Shown in pieces: positions 1 to 9,692 of a stretch of 64,000 nt of DNA. The stretch's first letter is position 1. Each line of letters opens with the position of its first letter. The notes beneath the pieces were generated by a model, which saw only the letters and a list, made by a program, of their open reading frames with translations, did not search any database and had not been told where the DNA came from. Source of the stretch: a virus; IMG/VR virus record IMGVR_UViG_3300044951_001239, positions 31,388-95,387 of that record; one strand, 5' to 3'. Both the position numbers and the translations under genes were made by a program.

Positions 1-2259
1 ACTCCGTCACCAAAAAAAGGCGGAGCATATTTAATTGCACAAAGCAGCGGAATTAATAAAACGACTAAACGTACCCCTGGATTTGAACTAGATTTTTTCA
101 TAGATGATTTAAAATTTACACAAACAATTGGCACCAAAGAAGTTGGTGCATCAACCAATATTAGTGAAATGTCATTCACTATAACTGAACCGTATGGTTT
201 TTCGTTGTTAACTAAATTACGCAGGGCACAGAATGAGTTAGCATCTACAACTAATACTAAAAACTTTGCAATGGTGCAAGACGGCATGAGACAATTTTTT
301 ATATTAGGTATTCGATTCTTGGGATATGATAAAAATGGTGAAATTATTGACCCATCTAAAATACCAAGCGCAGATGGCAATCCTGCAGGTAATGCGTTTG
401 GACTGTATGAACGTTATATTGACATACTAATCAAGGACATGAAATTTAAAATTACCGGTAAACCGGTAGTTTACAATATCACGGCTGTTCCACCAAATCA
501 GATAATTGGGTTTGGTTCAAAATTTAGCACAATTATTTCTGATACGCCCATCGTGGCAGATACTGTATTTAATGCGTTGTTTGATCCTGGACAAAATCAA
601 CCTGACGCAAATAATCCAGTTGGGCCAGATCCTGCACAAAGGGCTAACGGACAACAGACAAATGTTTCAAACATGTCAAGTTTGTTTTCAAAATTAAATT
701 TTGACCAGCAAAAACTAGTGGGCAAAGGGGTAACTATACCAAGAAAATATGATGTTGTGTTTCTTGGTCCCGATAAAGAACAGTTCAAGAACTCAAGTTT
801 AAAAAGTAGTGCTGATTTAGATAAGAGAAAAATACCCATGACAACGGCGGCTAAAACTTCAGAATCTAATCAAAAGACTGCTTCTAGAGAAAAACCAAAT
901 GATTCATTGCGTACTATTAAAATAGCACAGGGTACGTCTATCATACAAGCAGTGTCAGAAATAATTAAACAGAGTTCGTATTTAGAAGATGGATTGTCTC
1001 AAGTAAATAATACAAATTTGTCTCCCGACCCCGAAACAGGTTCATATGAAAAACAAGAGAATTCACCAAAAGAATTAAAATGGTTTAACATAAGTGCCGA
1101 AGTAAAAAACTTAGGATGGGATCCTAATCAGGGAGACTATGTTTATAAGATTACCTATATTATCCAGCCGTATTTAACTCCAATTGTAGTAGCAGCCTCT
1201 GCTAGTAAGACAACACCGTATTATGGGGCACATAAACGATACGAGTACTGGTATACTGGTAAAAATTCTGAAGTAATTAGTTATACACAAAATATGGATT
1301 TTACCTACCATAATGTTACCCTTCAGGGATTTGGTCTCGGGGCACCTCTACCTTCGCAGGCTCAGGGTGGCGCAGCCGATATTCCAGTAACAGTTGGTCA
1401 ACCTCAAGGACAACCAACACAGGGTAAACTTAATATATCTATGGAAGCACAAAATATGTATATGACTAGTTTGTTTAGTCCTAAAGACTTTGGTTCAGCT
1501 AGAATCACAATCTTAGGTGATCCAGACTTTATAATGCAAACTTCACCTAGTAGTATAAATTCACGATACAATCAATTTTACGGTGACGACGGATTTACTA
1601 TTAATCCAAACGGAGGTCAAGTTTTTATTGAAATAAATTTTATAGAACCAATAGACTATCAAAATAGTACTGGCACGATGAGTTTAAATAACTCAATATT
1701 CTTTTATAAATATCCAGATTATGTTCAAAAAGATATTGATAGTCGCGGTGGCGGAATTAGCTATATGGTTACAAGGGTAATTAGTAATTTTAAGGGTGGA
1801 AAATTTACACAAGATTTAACTTTGACACTTAACACGTTTCAAGATCCCGGACCAAGTACTGTTAAATCTGCTCAGGGTAGACCTTCTGGTGGAACCGGTG
1901 TAGTTTTGAATCAAGGCGCCGCCGCGGCAGCAAGGACTAACTTTGCAGCGACTGATACTAGACTAATCGGTGCAGCCGAACGCAGCGCCGCCGCGGCAGC
2001 AAGGACTAACTTTGCAGCGACTGATCCTAGACTAATCGGATCGTCCCAGGGTTCTGCCCCTACACCAGCCGGCACAGGCACAACGAGTAGAGCAGGGTTC
2101 ACTTCTGGGTCAAATGCTGGTACAGATGCTGGTCAACTCAGTACTTCAGTTGGAAGTATTAACAATGTCATGGACCCAATGCAAAGAATTGCAGCAAGTT
2201 CAGTTTTGGTTCCGACTAAGTACGGCGGAACAGTAGACGATGAAAATAACGGAAGATAA
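1..2259 (+). CDS. tail/virion structural protein, 5' end outside window
   Basis: The reading frame is open from base 1, so the first internal ATG (169) is not a convincing start and the protein begins before the window. About 752 codons are visible. I do not recognise a named family. The position directly upstream of a gp5-like spike gene, and the alternating hydrophobic/polar composition with many aromatic residues, suggest a baseplate-hub or tail structural protein. The last ~130 residues are Ala/Gly/Ser/Thr-rich and low in complexity, and contain a 23-residue tandem duplication (AARTNFAATD repeated). There is no signal peptide or obvious catalytic motif. Only 6 nt separate its stop from the next start, indicating one transcription unit with the baseplate genes. 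Structural role: inferred from synteny. Confidence 0.7.
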   Translation, partial: TPSPKKGGAYLIAQSSGINKTTKRTPGFELDFFIDDLKFTQTIGTKEVGASTNISEMSFTITEPYGFSLLTKLRRAQNELASTTNTKNFAMVQDGMRQFFILGIRFLGYDKNGEIIDPSKIPSADGNPAGNAFGLYERYIDILIKDMKFKITGKPVVYNITAVPPNQIIGFGSKFSTIISDTPIVADTVFNALFDPGQNQPDANNPVGPDPAQRANGQQTNVSNMSSLFSKLNFDQQKLVGKGVTIPRKYDVVFLGPDKEQFKNSSLKSSADLDKRKIPMTTAAKTSESNQKTASREKPNDSLRTIKIAQGTSIIQAVSEIIKQSSYLEDGLSQVNNTNLSPDPETGSYEKQENSPKELKWFNISAEVKNLGWDPNQGDYVYKITYIIQPYLTPIVVAASASKTTPYYGAHKRYEYWYTGKNSEVISYTQNMDFTYHNVTLQGFGLGAPLPSQAQGGAADIPVTVGQPQGQPTQGKLNISMEAQNMYMTSLFSPKDFGSARITILGDPDFIMQTSPSSINSRYNQFYGDDGFTINPNGGQVFIEINFIEPIDYQNSTGTMSLNNSIFFYKYPDYVQKDIDSRGGGISYMVTRVISNFKGGKFTQDLTLTLNTFQDPGPSTVKSAQGRPSGGTGVVLNQGAAAAARTNFAATDTRLIGAAERSAAAAARTNFAATDPRLIGSSQGSAPTPAGTGTTSRAGFTSGSNAGTDAGQLSTSVGSINNVMDPMQRIAASSVLVPTKYGGTVDDENNGR
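1916..2039 (+). repeat. in-frame tandem duplication, 69-bp period
   Basis: About 55 bp starting at 1916 recur starting at 1985 with one mismatch. The 69-bp period equals 23 codons, so the frame is kept. It encodes two copies of an Ala-rich segment ending in FAATD(T/P)RLIG near the C-terminus of the partial structural protein. High nucleotide identity indicates a recent slippage or duplication event. Confidence 0.9.
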
Positions 2260-2265
2260 TAATTA

Positions 2266-3717
2266 ATGGCAACAAATGACATTAAAGTAAAGGGCCAAGC
2301 TAAGGAAACTAAGCCAGATGCAGGTGGCGGTGTAATACGTTCGGTGCCTGTACTTGGCGTAGTAAAAAATAATATTGACTCAACAAGAGCAGGTAGAATA
2401 GATGTTTATATCGCTCAATTTGGCGCGCCTAGCCCAAATGAAAAAAGTAGTTGGATTACAGTAAGCTACATGAGTCCCTTCTTTGGAAGTACTCAACCTC
2501 AGGGAGGAAGTAAAGACACTGATTATGGCACATATACACAAAATCCAAGTTCATATGGAATGTGGTATAGCCCTCCTGATATTGGAAGTACAGTAGTTTG
2601 TATTTTTATTAACGGTGATGTTAACTACGGATATTATATTGGTAGTATTCTTCCACCGGAATTATTGCAAATGATACCGGCAATAGGGGCGTCTGAAAAT
2701 ATTGTACCAAATGACCCCGAAGCAGCGGGATTGGGCGGAGCTACAAGACTACCAGTAGTTAATCTCAACAATAATAATAAAAAAATTAACGCAGTTACAG
2801 AATTTTTAAACGCAGCTAAACCAATTCATAGCTATAGTTCTTCTGTTTATTTCCAACAGGGGTTAATCAGAGACCCTATAAGAGGGCCAATATCAACTAG
2901 CGCACTAAGAGAATCACCGTCACAGGTTGGTTGGGGAGTTAGCACTCCGGGTAGAGCAATTCATCAAGGTGGTTTTACTGACAACAATATATTAACAACG
3001 GGAGTTGAGTCATCAGATGAGTCATTAAAATTAGTATCACGCAGAGGCGGACATAGCATTGTTATGGATGATGGTGATGTTGTTGGGAAAGATCAATTAA
3101 TAAGATTAAGAACTGCATTGGGTCATCAAATATTAATGAGCGACGATGGGCAAACATTGTTCATTATTCATTCTAACGGACAAAGCTACATTGAATTAGG
3201 CAAAGAAGGTACTATTGATATGTACGCTACCAACAGTGTAAATATCAGAACACAGGGCGATTTAAATTTACACGCAGATAACAATATCAATATTAACGCT
3301 AAAAATGATTTAAATATAGCAGCCAATAACATTAAAATAAATGCTGAGGCTGATATTTCTTATCGTTCAGGTGGAAACTTTAGTGGGTACACATTAGGCA
3401 CATATACAGTTAAAGTTAATGGTGCAATGAGTATGAGCGCAAGTGGTGAGGGGTCTTATGCTAGTGCAGGAACTATGTTTGTTAATGGTAGCAAAATAAA
3501 TTTAAACACAGGATCGACTTCAGTAACCCCAGTAGAAGTACCTAAAATACCGATAGTAACTCATACTGATACATTGTTTGACAAAATAAAAGGATGGTTA
3601 GCTGCACCCGGTTATCTGTTATCAATTGTCAGTCGTGCTCCTACTCATGCTCCTTGGTCAAGTGCAAACCAAGGGGTTGATGTTAAAGTAAATAATAATA
3701 GTAGTGGGGCATTCTAA
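2266..3717 (+). CDS. 5: gp5-like baseplate spike/hub protein (OB-fold plus beta-helix)
   Basis: Residues ~25-130 read like the OB-fold domain of T4 gp5/VgrG spike proteins: VLGVVKNNIDSTRAGRIDV near the start, then GSTVVCIFINGDVNYGYYIG. Residues ~225-430 are a beta-helix needle with short polar repeats (DLNLHADNN, INININAKNDLNIAANN-type steps). The lysozyme domain found between these parts in T4 gp5 is absent. The role is the central membrane-piercing spike of the contractile tail. The gene lies between the partial tail gene and two hub-associated genes, and its stop overlaps the next start as TAATG, implying translational coupling. The gp5 assignment rests on domain order and neighbouring wedge genes. 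Confidence 0.8.
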   Translation: MATNDIKVKGQAKETKPDAGGGVIRSVPVLGVVKNNIDSTRAGRIDVYIAQFGAPSPNEKSSWITVSYMSPFFGSTQPQGGSKDTDYGTYTQNPSSYGMWYSPPDIGSTVVCIFINGDVNYGYYIGSILPPELLQMIPAIGASENIVPNDPEAAGLGGATRLPVVNLNNNNKKINAVTEFLNAAKPIHSYSSSVYFQQGLIRDPIRGPISTSALRESPSQVGWGVSTPGRAIHQGGFTDNNILTTGVESSDESLKLVSRRGGHSIVMDDGDVVGKDQLIRLRTALGHQILMSDDGQTLFIIHSNGQSYIELGKEGTIDMYATNSVNIRTQGDLNLHADNNININAKNDLNIAANNIKINAEADISYRSGGNFSGYTLGTYTVKVNGAMSMSASGEGSYASAGTMFVNGSKINLNTGSTSVTPVEVPKIPIVTHTDTLFDKIKGWLAAPGYLLSIVSRAPTHAPWSSANQGVDVKVNNNSSGAF

Positions 3718-4325
3718 TGCAATATAATCAAAGTCAAACCTATGCTGATGCAGCAAGACTTCCACCAAACAATCCAGTTACGCTTGCAACTGCTGCCACT
3801 GTGCCTGCTATTGGAACAATTAGTAAATCATTAAATGCAGGGGTAACTGCTGCAATGATTGGCGGAACAGCAGCACAAGCAGCGGCAGCATATCCTGATG
3901 TAGTATCAAATGGTACTGGAATTATTATAGATGCATCAGGAAATGTTAATGCTGGCATAGGTATACTAGCAAAAACACCGCAACAACTTGAGGCCGCCGG
4001 TATATTAAAACCGGGAGCAGCTTCATTGGTTACTGGTTTGGTTCAACGGGGAATGACTATAGAATCTGCAATGACAAATAATTTGTTTACTGGAGTTTCT
4101 GGTGCTGAAAATTTACAAGCATTAATTAATAATACCGCTGCACAAACAGCCGCACAGATAATTAATTTTCAACAGGCACAAACTGCAATGATGATGTCCG
4201 GTTCTATAGTTGGTAATGAAGCACCCGGAGCCATAGCAGGTATAGTAAATGCTGCTGCATATGTTGGAGTAAAATCTACAGTAGCATTCTTGCAAAACTC
4301 TACTAATATAGGTAATATACTATAA
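3717..4325 (+). CDS. hub-associated phage protein, unknown function
   Basis: A 202-residue protein rich in Ala, Gly, Thr and Asn. It has a distinctive stretch, KTPQQLEAAGILKPGAASLV (residues ~84-103), of a type seen in tail-tip and baseplate proteins of T4-like phages, followed by predicted helices rich in Ala and Gln. There is no signal peptide or catalytic motif. TAATG overlaps on both sides (with the gp5-like gene and with the next gene) argue that it is made together with the spike. Possible roles are a spike chaperone, a hub component or a cell-wall-contacting tip, but none can be assigned from sequence alone. Confidence 0.65.
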   Translation: MQYNQSQTYADAARLPPNNPVTLATAATVPAIGTISKSLNAGVTAAMIGGTAAQAAAAYPDVVSNGTGIIIDASGNVNAGIGILAKTPQQLEAAGILKPGAASLVTGLVQRGMTIESAMTNNLFTGVSGAENLQALINNTAAQTAAQIINFQQAQTAMMMSGSIVGNEAPGAIAGIVNAAAYVGVKSTVAFLQNSTNIGNIL

Positions 4326-5785
4326 TGTCATCACTTCCTTCTATTGCGAATGTAGCAAGTGCAATAAGTTCAGGTAATTTCTCATCTGCGCTAGCAATAA
4401 CTACAGGTTCTGCGGGTTCTATTGTTACTTCTCTTAATGGCATGATATCGTCAATCCCAAGTATACCTAGTATTCCAGGGTTACCTAGTATTCCTGGGTT
4501 ACCAAGTAGACCGGGGTTACCAAGTATACCGGGGTTACCTAGCATTGACTCTTTGCGAAATATTAAACCACCTGCAATTACTGGGTTAGCAGGATTAGCT
4601 GACGCAGCAAAAGGAATATCAAAGTCTGCATTTACTGCTATAGCAGATTCATTTAAACCACTACAAGCCGGCGTGCCCCAGAATTTAACAGCTATTAATT
4701 TAAAAAACAAGTTAGAACAGGTGGCAACTGACACTAAATCTACAATCGCTCCAGGTGTTACTTCATTTACCAATGTGTTAAATAGCGCAGGAGTTGACAT
4801 AGCAACCGGTAAAATACCCGCAGTTGAAGCAGCAGTTGCATCAGGTGGAGTAGATGCAGGCTTTAATGCATTAGCAGGGGCAATGAGTAATGTACCCGGT
4901 ATGTCAGGTATAGTTAGTCCGTCTGCAATTGCTAGCGGGGTAAGCAACTTGCCTGGCGGACAATCAGCACTTTCGTCAATCATAAACTCTAGTTCGTTAA
5001 CTATTAGTGGAATTTCTAGCACACTAAGTAGTCTTGGCACAATAACTAAAAATGCAGCTAGTGCAGCACAAAATCAAATTAGTACCGCATCTGCAGGATC
5101 AAGTTCACTGACAAGTTTATTGTCCGGAAATGCGTTAATAGGAGCAGGGGCCTCACTTAGCGGAGAACTAAGCAATTCGTTCAGTCTGTTGAGTAGTGTA
5201 GCCGGACGCTTATCTACTATTCCTGGGGTACCTAGTGTTCCGGGTTTACCCTCAATTAGTAGCTTGACAAAAGGCCTGCAATCTGGAAAGCAAGCACTGT
5301 CATCACTAGTTTCAACTGGGCTATCACCTGCAGCGGCGGCAGCATTAACTGCAAGTATAAATTCACTAAGTACGGCAAGTCCTTTTCCTATAAAAATGCC
5401 AACAGTGGCCGAGAAAACAGTTGATAGAAGTGAAATATCTTCTCAAATTAAAAATTTATTAGGTGACAAGAAAATCCCATCCCCAAACTTTTCAGGATTA
5501 TTTGCAAATATCAATATATCAAATGCTGCTTTAGCAGAGCAAGATGTAGTACTGAAGCAAATTGCTGTATTAAGAGAACAACGTTACGATTTAGATAAAG
5601 AGGTGAGAAATACTAAGTACACGTTATCAAAGGCCAGGCAAGAGTTGCCACAAGGTGATCCGCAAATTCCAATATTAGAAAATGCTGATGCAACCGCTAG
5701 ACAAGCGTTAATAGATTTAGATGCAAAAATTGCTTCATTGCAGCAACAACAACGCGCCTTTGCTACATCAAGTCAACCTGCATAA
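4325..5785 (+). CDS. baseplate-region protein with Pro-rich repeats and C-terminal coiled coil
   Basis: A 486-residue protein of no family I can name. Residues ~43-74 hold a run of six-residue PSIPGL/PSRPGL repeats, and a short echo (IPGVPSVPGLPS) recurs near residue 300. The middle is Ser/Ala/Gly-rich, low-complexity sequence. The last ~80 residues are strongly heptad-like and charged (LREQRYDLDKEVRN, then ALIDLDAKIASLQQQQ), predicting a coiled coil. The start overlaps the previous stop (TAATG). Composition and position suggest an elongated structural or assembly protein of the hub. The hexapeptide repeats could form an extended linker. Confidence 0.65.
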   Translation: MSSLPSIANVASAISSGNFSSALAITTGSAGSIVTSLNGMISSIPSIPSIPGLPSIPGLPSRPGLPSIPGLPSIDSLRNIKPPAITGLAGLADAAKGISKSAFTAIADSFKPLQAGVPQNLTAINLKNKLEQVATDTKSTIAPGVTSFTNVLNSAGVDIATGKIPAVEAAVASGGVDAGFNALAGAMSNVPGMSGIVSPSAIASGVSNLPGGQSALSSIINSSSLTISGISSTLSSLGTITKNAASAAQNQISTASAGSSSLTSLLSGNALIGAGASLSGELSNSFSLLSSVAGRLSTIPGVPSVPGLPSISSLTKGLQSGKQALSSLVSTGLSPAAAAALTASINSLSTASPFPIKMPTVAEKTVDRSEISSQIKNLLGDKKIPSPNFSGLFANINISNAALAEQDVVLKQIAVLREQRYDLDKEVRNTKYTLSKARQELPQGDPQIPILENADATARQALIDLDAKIASLQQQQRAFATSSQPA

Positions 5786-5792
5786 ATACAGT

Positions 5793-6242
5793 ATGGTTGC
5801 ATATAAGGGCTTTTCTACAATTAACGCTAATACCCCGAAGTCTACTAATCTTCAAACGGGTCCTGCTGGTGGCACCGGTTCACCTGTAACGCCCTATAAT
5901 GTAGGTAATAAATTTGGATTAGTTGATGGACCATTGGTTATACAAGATTTAGTCAATGCATTAAACATTCGTCAAGGGGAAAAGGTGGGAAATCCTGGCT
6001 ATGGGACCACACTCTGGAGTTTTGTATTCGAACCAAACACAGCAGATGTGCAATTTCAATTGGAAAATGAAATACGCAGAGTTGCCGGGCAAGATCCCCG
6101 TCTTATAATAAACACTGTTAGGGCATTCCCGCAAGAAAATGGCATATTGCTAGAAGTTGAAATGGCGGTATCTCCATTCAATCAAGCTAGTTTATTAAGT
6201 GTTTTCTTTAATAGTGCTACTAATATAGCAGTTTTACAGTAA
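5793..6242 (+). CDS. 25: baseplate wedge subunit gp25
   Basis: A 149-residue member of the gp25/GpW family, which forms part of the sheath-initiating wedge of contractile tails. The diagnostic C-terminal half is present: GYGTTLWSFVFEPN, then the helix QFQLENEIRRVAGQDPRLII, then VRAFPQENGILLEVEMAV. I chose the ATG at 5793, 8 nt after the previous stop, rather than an in-frame ATG at 5721 that would overlap that gene and add unrelated residues. The N-terminal ~45 residues are longer and more polar than the minimal family domain. The downstream neighbour is gp6, as in T4-like baseplate clusters. Confidence 0.9.
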   Translation: MVAYKGFSTINANTPKSTNLQTGPAGGTGSPVTPYNVGNKFGLVDGPLVIQDLVNALNIRQGEKVGNPGYGTTLWSFVFEPNTADVQFQLENEIRRVAGQDPRLIINTVRAFPQENGILLEVEMAVSPFNQASLLSVFFNSATNIAVLQ

Positions 6243-6269
6243 ATCTAAAAACCCCAGGTTATTAGGTAT

Positions 6270-6277
6270 GATAAATA
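6270..6277 (+). promoter_or_regulatory. T4-late-promoter-like motif GATAAATA
   Basis: GATAAATA lies 17 nt before the gp6 ATG in a 52-nt intergenic gap, matching the NATAAATA pattern of late promoters in T4-like phages. A purine-rich ribosome site (AAGAGAA) follows. The motif is short and the genome AT-rich, so it is suggestive only. Confidence 0.4.
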
Positions 6278-6294
6278 CTTAAAAGAGAATAACT

Positions 6295-9200
6295 ATGGCA
6301 ACCTCATCTAGACAATCAGCATTATTTGGAGTAAATGACTGGAAGGCCATTTACCAAACCTTCAATCAAGCCGATTTTCGTAGCTTTGACTATGAAACTT
6401 TGCGTAAAAGTTTCATAGATTATCTGCGCCTGTACTATCCTGAAACATTCAATGATTACATTGAAAGTTCAGAATTTATTGCCTTACTTGATGTTATGGC
6501 GTTCATGGGACAAGGACTTGCTTTCCGCAATGACTTAAATACTCGTGAAAATTTCATTGATACTGCTGAACGCAGAGATAGTGTTATTAAGCTAGCAAAC
6601 TTAGTTAGTTATACCCCTAAAAGAAATTTAGAAGCACAAGGATATTTGAAAGTAACAAGTGTTCGTACTACTCAAAATATCACAGATTTAAATGGGTTTA
6701 ATCTAGGCAATGTTCCTGTATTATGGAACGATCCAGCTAACCCAAATTGGTTAGAACAATACAATACTATCATTAATGCAGCATTAATCAATACACAACG
6801 AGTTGGATTACCAGCCAATTCATCACAAATTCTTGGGATAAAAACTGACGAATACACATTACAGATTCCCGCAGGTTCAGTGCCAGTAGTACCGTTTAGT
6901 AATTTAGTTAATGGTTTAAATATGAATTTTGAATTGTGCAGTGTAAGTACCGTTGGAACAGATTATGTTTATGAAATTCCTCCTGCACCAACTAATAGAT
7001 TCAATATGCTTTATCGCAATGATAAATTGGGTTACGGTAGTCCAAACACAGGGTTCTTCTTTTACTTTAAACAAGGGTCATTGACAAATTTTGACTTTAC
7101 TCTACAAAATCAAATCTCAAATCAAGTAATTGACATTGGTGATATCCAAGGGGTTAATAACACTGATACTTGGTTGTATCAGGTTAGTCAAGTGAATGGG
7201 ACATTTGGATTATGGAAAGACGTAGATAATATCTATGCTGATGCATACTTGCAAACTGAGAATTCTGTTAAACAAATTTATTCGGTTAATAGTAGATTTA
7301 ATGACCAAGTTAGTTATATATTTGGCGACGGGGTATTCAGTCAAATACCAGTGGGTACTTTCAGAGCATATGTACGTGCGGGCAATGCATTAACTTATAC
7401 TATTCAACCCACTGATATGCAAGGGTTATCAGTGTCAATTAATTATGTAAGTAGAATTGGCAGAGTTGAAACATTAACATTAGGGTTGTCATTGCAAATA
7501 CCGGTGTCAAATGCACAGGTTCGTGAGTCATTGGCAAATATTAAACAACGTGCGCCAAGTCGTTACTATACACAAAATCGTATGGTTAACGGGGAAGATT
7601 ATAACAATTTTCCGTATACATTATATAGTTCAATAATCAAATCAAAGGCTATCAATCGTAGTAGTGTTGGTGTAAGCAAAAATCTAGACTTGCTTGATCC
7701 ATCCGGAAAGTACTCTAGCACAAACAGTTATGCAAATGATGGCGGCACTTGGTTAGACAACACCAATGGGTATGCAACACTTAACATAACTAGTACCGGT
7801 GATATTATTACGTTCTTAACTGGAACATTAGCTGCTATCTTGGCTGATAATAGATCGTCACAATACTATACTCAAAACTATACCAGATACAGCATCAATA
7901 CGGCATCTGGTGATGGTACATTATATTGGAACACTAGTACAGTAGATGCCAACAGTTTATCAGGATATTTTTACAATATTACTAACGGAGCAGATACTCC
8001 CGTCCCTGTAGGAACGTATTCATCACACAATGCAAAGTATATTACTTCAGGTGCATTACTTAAATTTATAGCGCCATCGGGTTATTATTTTGATAGCAAC
8101 AACCGATTGGTAAGTGGAGTAGCTGGACCGTCAAACACTACATATATTTGGATTACTGTATTAAATGTAATTGGTGACGGATTCAATAATGGCTTAGGTC
8201 AATTTGCAAATGGTTCAGGACCTATAACTTTAAATAGCTATGTTCCCAACGGTGCAATCTTAACAGTAGTTCTACCCTCATTCAGCAACGCATTGCCTAA
8301 TAGTGTCATACAAGAATGTATTGTTAGACTAGATTTACAACAAAACTTTTCATTAGTATTTAATAATTCATTGACCATTAATCAAAATCGTTGGCATATT
8401 GATATTTACAATGCATCTAACTATTTTGTAAACTTTGAGAGTGTTGGCAATAATAGATACACTGTAACTTATCGTTCACTGGCATATTACTTTGGTAGTG
8501 TTGCAGATACTAGATTTATATATGATGCAGGTAAATTAGTATATGATCCGTTATCCGGAATCATACTTCAAGATTTTGTTAAAGTATTGGTTACTAATAC
8601 ACAACCTAATAGTAATTACGCATTGAGTACCCCTGTAACCACTAGTATTGTTGGCCAAACTGTTGAAAGTGACGGTTATATAAATGATTTTGAAGTTGAA
8701 GTTGCTAGTATTGATGTTAATAATAGAAGCATAATTCAGAATCCCGATTTCTTCAATGAAATCACCGGGTATGTTACCGGTAGCACAAACATTGGAGTAT
8801 ATGCATTCTTTGAAACAATACAAGATGCTATTAATTTAACTCGTCAAGATTTGATAGCTTCCTCTACCGTGGCATATCAATATTCAACCACTACTCAAAT
8901 TGAAATTGTAAAATATGAATATCCAGTTGGTCAATTATTCTATGCATTTTCTGAAAATGTGTTCTATATAACTGTGCAAGATCCAATAATAACAACCCCG
9001 TATTTTGTACTAGTTGCTCAACCTCAGTATAGCATGAAGCCTGGTCGTCAAGGGTTGCAATTCCAATATCGGCATAATAGTAATAATACTACACGCATTG
9101 ATCCTGCTACAACCAACATAATTGATTTGTATGTAGTTACACAGGCATACTATACTGCTTATCAAAATTGGATTCAAGATATTACAAACACCGTTCCTGT

Positions 9201-9669
9201 ACCATTGAAACCTACTATCAATCAACTAAGCACCGAGTATAGTCAGATACAAGATTATAAAATGTTAACGGATAGTGCAATATTAAACAGTGTGGTGTTC
9301 AAGCCATTGTTTGGGCCTAAAGCAGCATCTGCATTAAGAGCAACAATAAAAGTTATTAAAAATTCTAATACCAATGCCAGTGATAGTGAAATTCGTAGTG
9401 CTGTATTAACACAAATGAATAATTATTTCAACATTAACAATTGGAACTTTGGTGACACTTTTTACTTTAGTGAATTAAGTGCTTATATCCACACTAACAT
9501 AGGTGGCTTGGTGAGTTCTTGTGTATTGGTACCCAACGACCCTACACTACATTTTGGAGATTTATATGAAATTAAATGTTTACCTTACGAGATATTCGTT
9601 AACGCAGCTACATCAAACGATGTACTTGTTATAGCAGCACTAACCCCCGCCCAATTGCAGATGGCATAA
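6295..9669 (+). CDS. 6: baseplate wedge subunit gp6
   Basis: A 1,124-residue homologue of T4 gp6, the wedge protein that dimerises to form the inner baseplate ring. The N-terminal ~110 residues carry the recognisable family signature: YETLRKSFIDYLRLYYPETF, then EFIALLDVMAFMGQGLAFRN, ENFIDTAERRDSVIKLA and YTPKRNLEAQGYL. The protein is much longer than T4 gp6 (about 660 residues). The extra length is a beta-rich, Asn/Thr/Tyr-rich middle section (residues ~440-830) that looks like an insertion. The C-terminal third (KMLTDSAILNSVVFKPLFG, then LNNYFNINNW-like text) again resembles wedge proteins. It directly follows gp25 and precedes the giant structural gene. Confidence 0.88.
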   Translation: MATSSRQSALFGVNDWKAIYQTFNQADFRSFDYETLRKSFIDYLRLYYPETFNDYIESSEFIALLDVMAFMGQGLAFRNDLNTRENFIDTAERRDSVIKLANLVSYTPKRNLEAQGYLKVTSVRTTQNITDLNGFNLGNVPVLWNDPANPNWLEQYNTIINAALINTQRVGLPANSSQILGIKTDEYTLQIPAGSVPVVPFSNLVNGLNMNFELCSVSTVGTDYVYEIPPAPTNRFNMLYRNDKLGYGSPNTGFFFYFKQGSLTNFDFTLQNQISNQVIDIGDIQGVNNTDTWLYQVSQVNGTFGLWKDVDNIYADAYLQTENSVKQIYSVNSRFNDQVSYIFGDGVFSQIPVGTFRAYVRAGNALTYTIQPTDMQGLSVSINYVSRIGRVETLTLGLSLQIPVSNAQVRESLANIKQRAPSRYYTQNRMVNGEDYNNFPYTLYSSIIKSKAINRSSVGVSKNLDLLDPSGKYSSTNSYANDGGTWLDNTNGYATLNITSTGDIITFLTGTLAAILADNRSSQYYTQNYTRYSINTASGDGTLYWNTSTVDANSLSGYFYNITNGADTPVPVGTYSSHNAKYITSGALLKFIAPSGYYFDSNNRLVSGVAGPSNTTYIWITVLNVIGDGFNNGLGQFANGSGPITLNSYVPNGAILTVVLPSFSNALPNSVIQECIVRLDLQQNFSLVFNNSLTINQNRWHIDIYNASNYFVNFESVGNNRYTVTYRSLAYYFGSVADTRFIYDAGKLVYDPLSGIILQDFVKVLVTNTQPNSNYALSTPVTTSIVGQTVESDGYINDFEVEVASIDVNNRSIIQNPDFFNEITGYVTGSTNIGVYAFFETIQDAINLTRQDLIASSTVAYQYSTTTQIEIVKYEYPVGQLFYAFSENVFYITVQDPIITTPYFVLVAQPQYSMKPGRQGLQFQYRHNSNNTTRIDPATTNIIDLYVVTQAYYTAYQNWIQDITNTVPVPLKPTINQLSTEYSQIQDYKMLTDSAILNSVVFKPLFGPKAASALRATIKVIKNSNTNASDSEIRSAVLTQMNNYFNINNWNFGDTFYFSELSAYIHTNIGGLVSSCVLVPNDPTLHFGDLYEIKCLPYEIFVNAATSNDVLVIAALTPAQLQMA

Positions 9670-9692
9670 GTATTGTATAGAGATTAATAAAC

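Noticed and set aside
4303-5040. 245-codon open frame on the minus strand
   Set aside because: It lies entirely opposite the Pro-rich hub-associated gene, has low-complexity Ile/Leu/Ala/Pro content mirroring that gene, and has no ribosome site.
5781-5788. CATAAATA as a late promoter for gp25
   Set aside because: It overlaps the stop codon of the previous gene and lies only 4 nt before the gp25 ATG, so transcription would start inside the gene.
5721-5792. N-terminal extension of gp25 from an ATG at 5721
   Set aside because: It overlaps the upstream coding sequence and adds residues unlike the family; the ATG at 5793 lies directly after the upstream stop.
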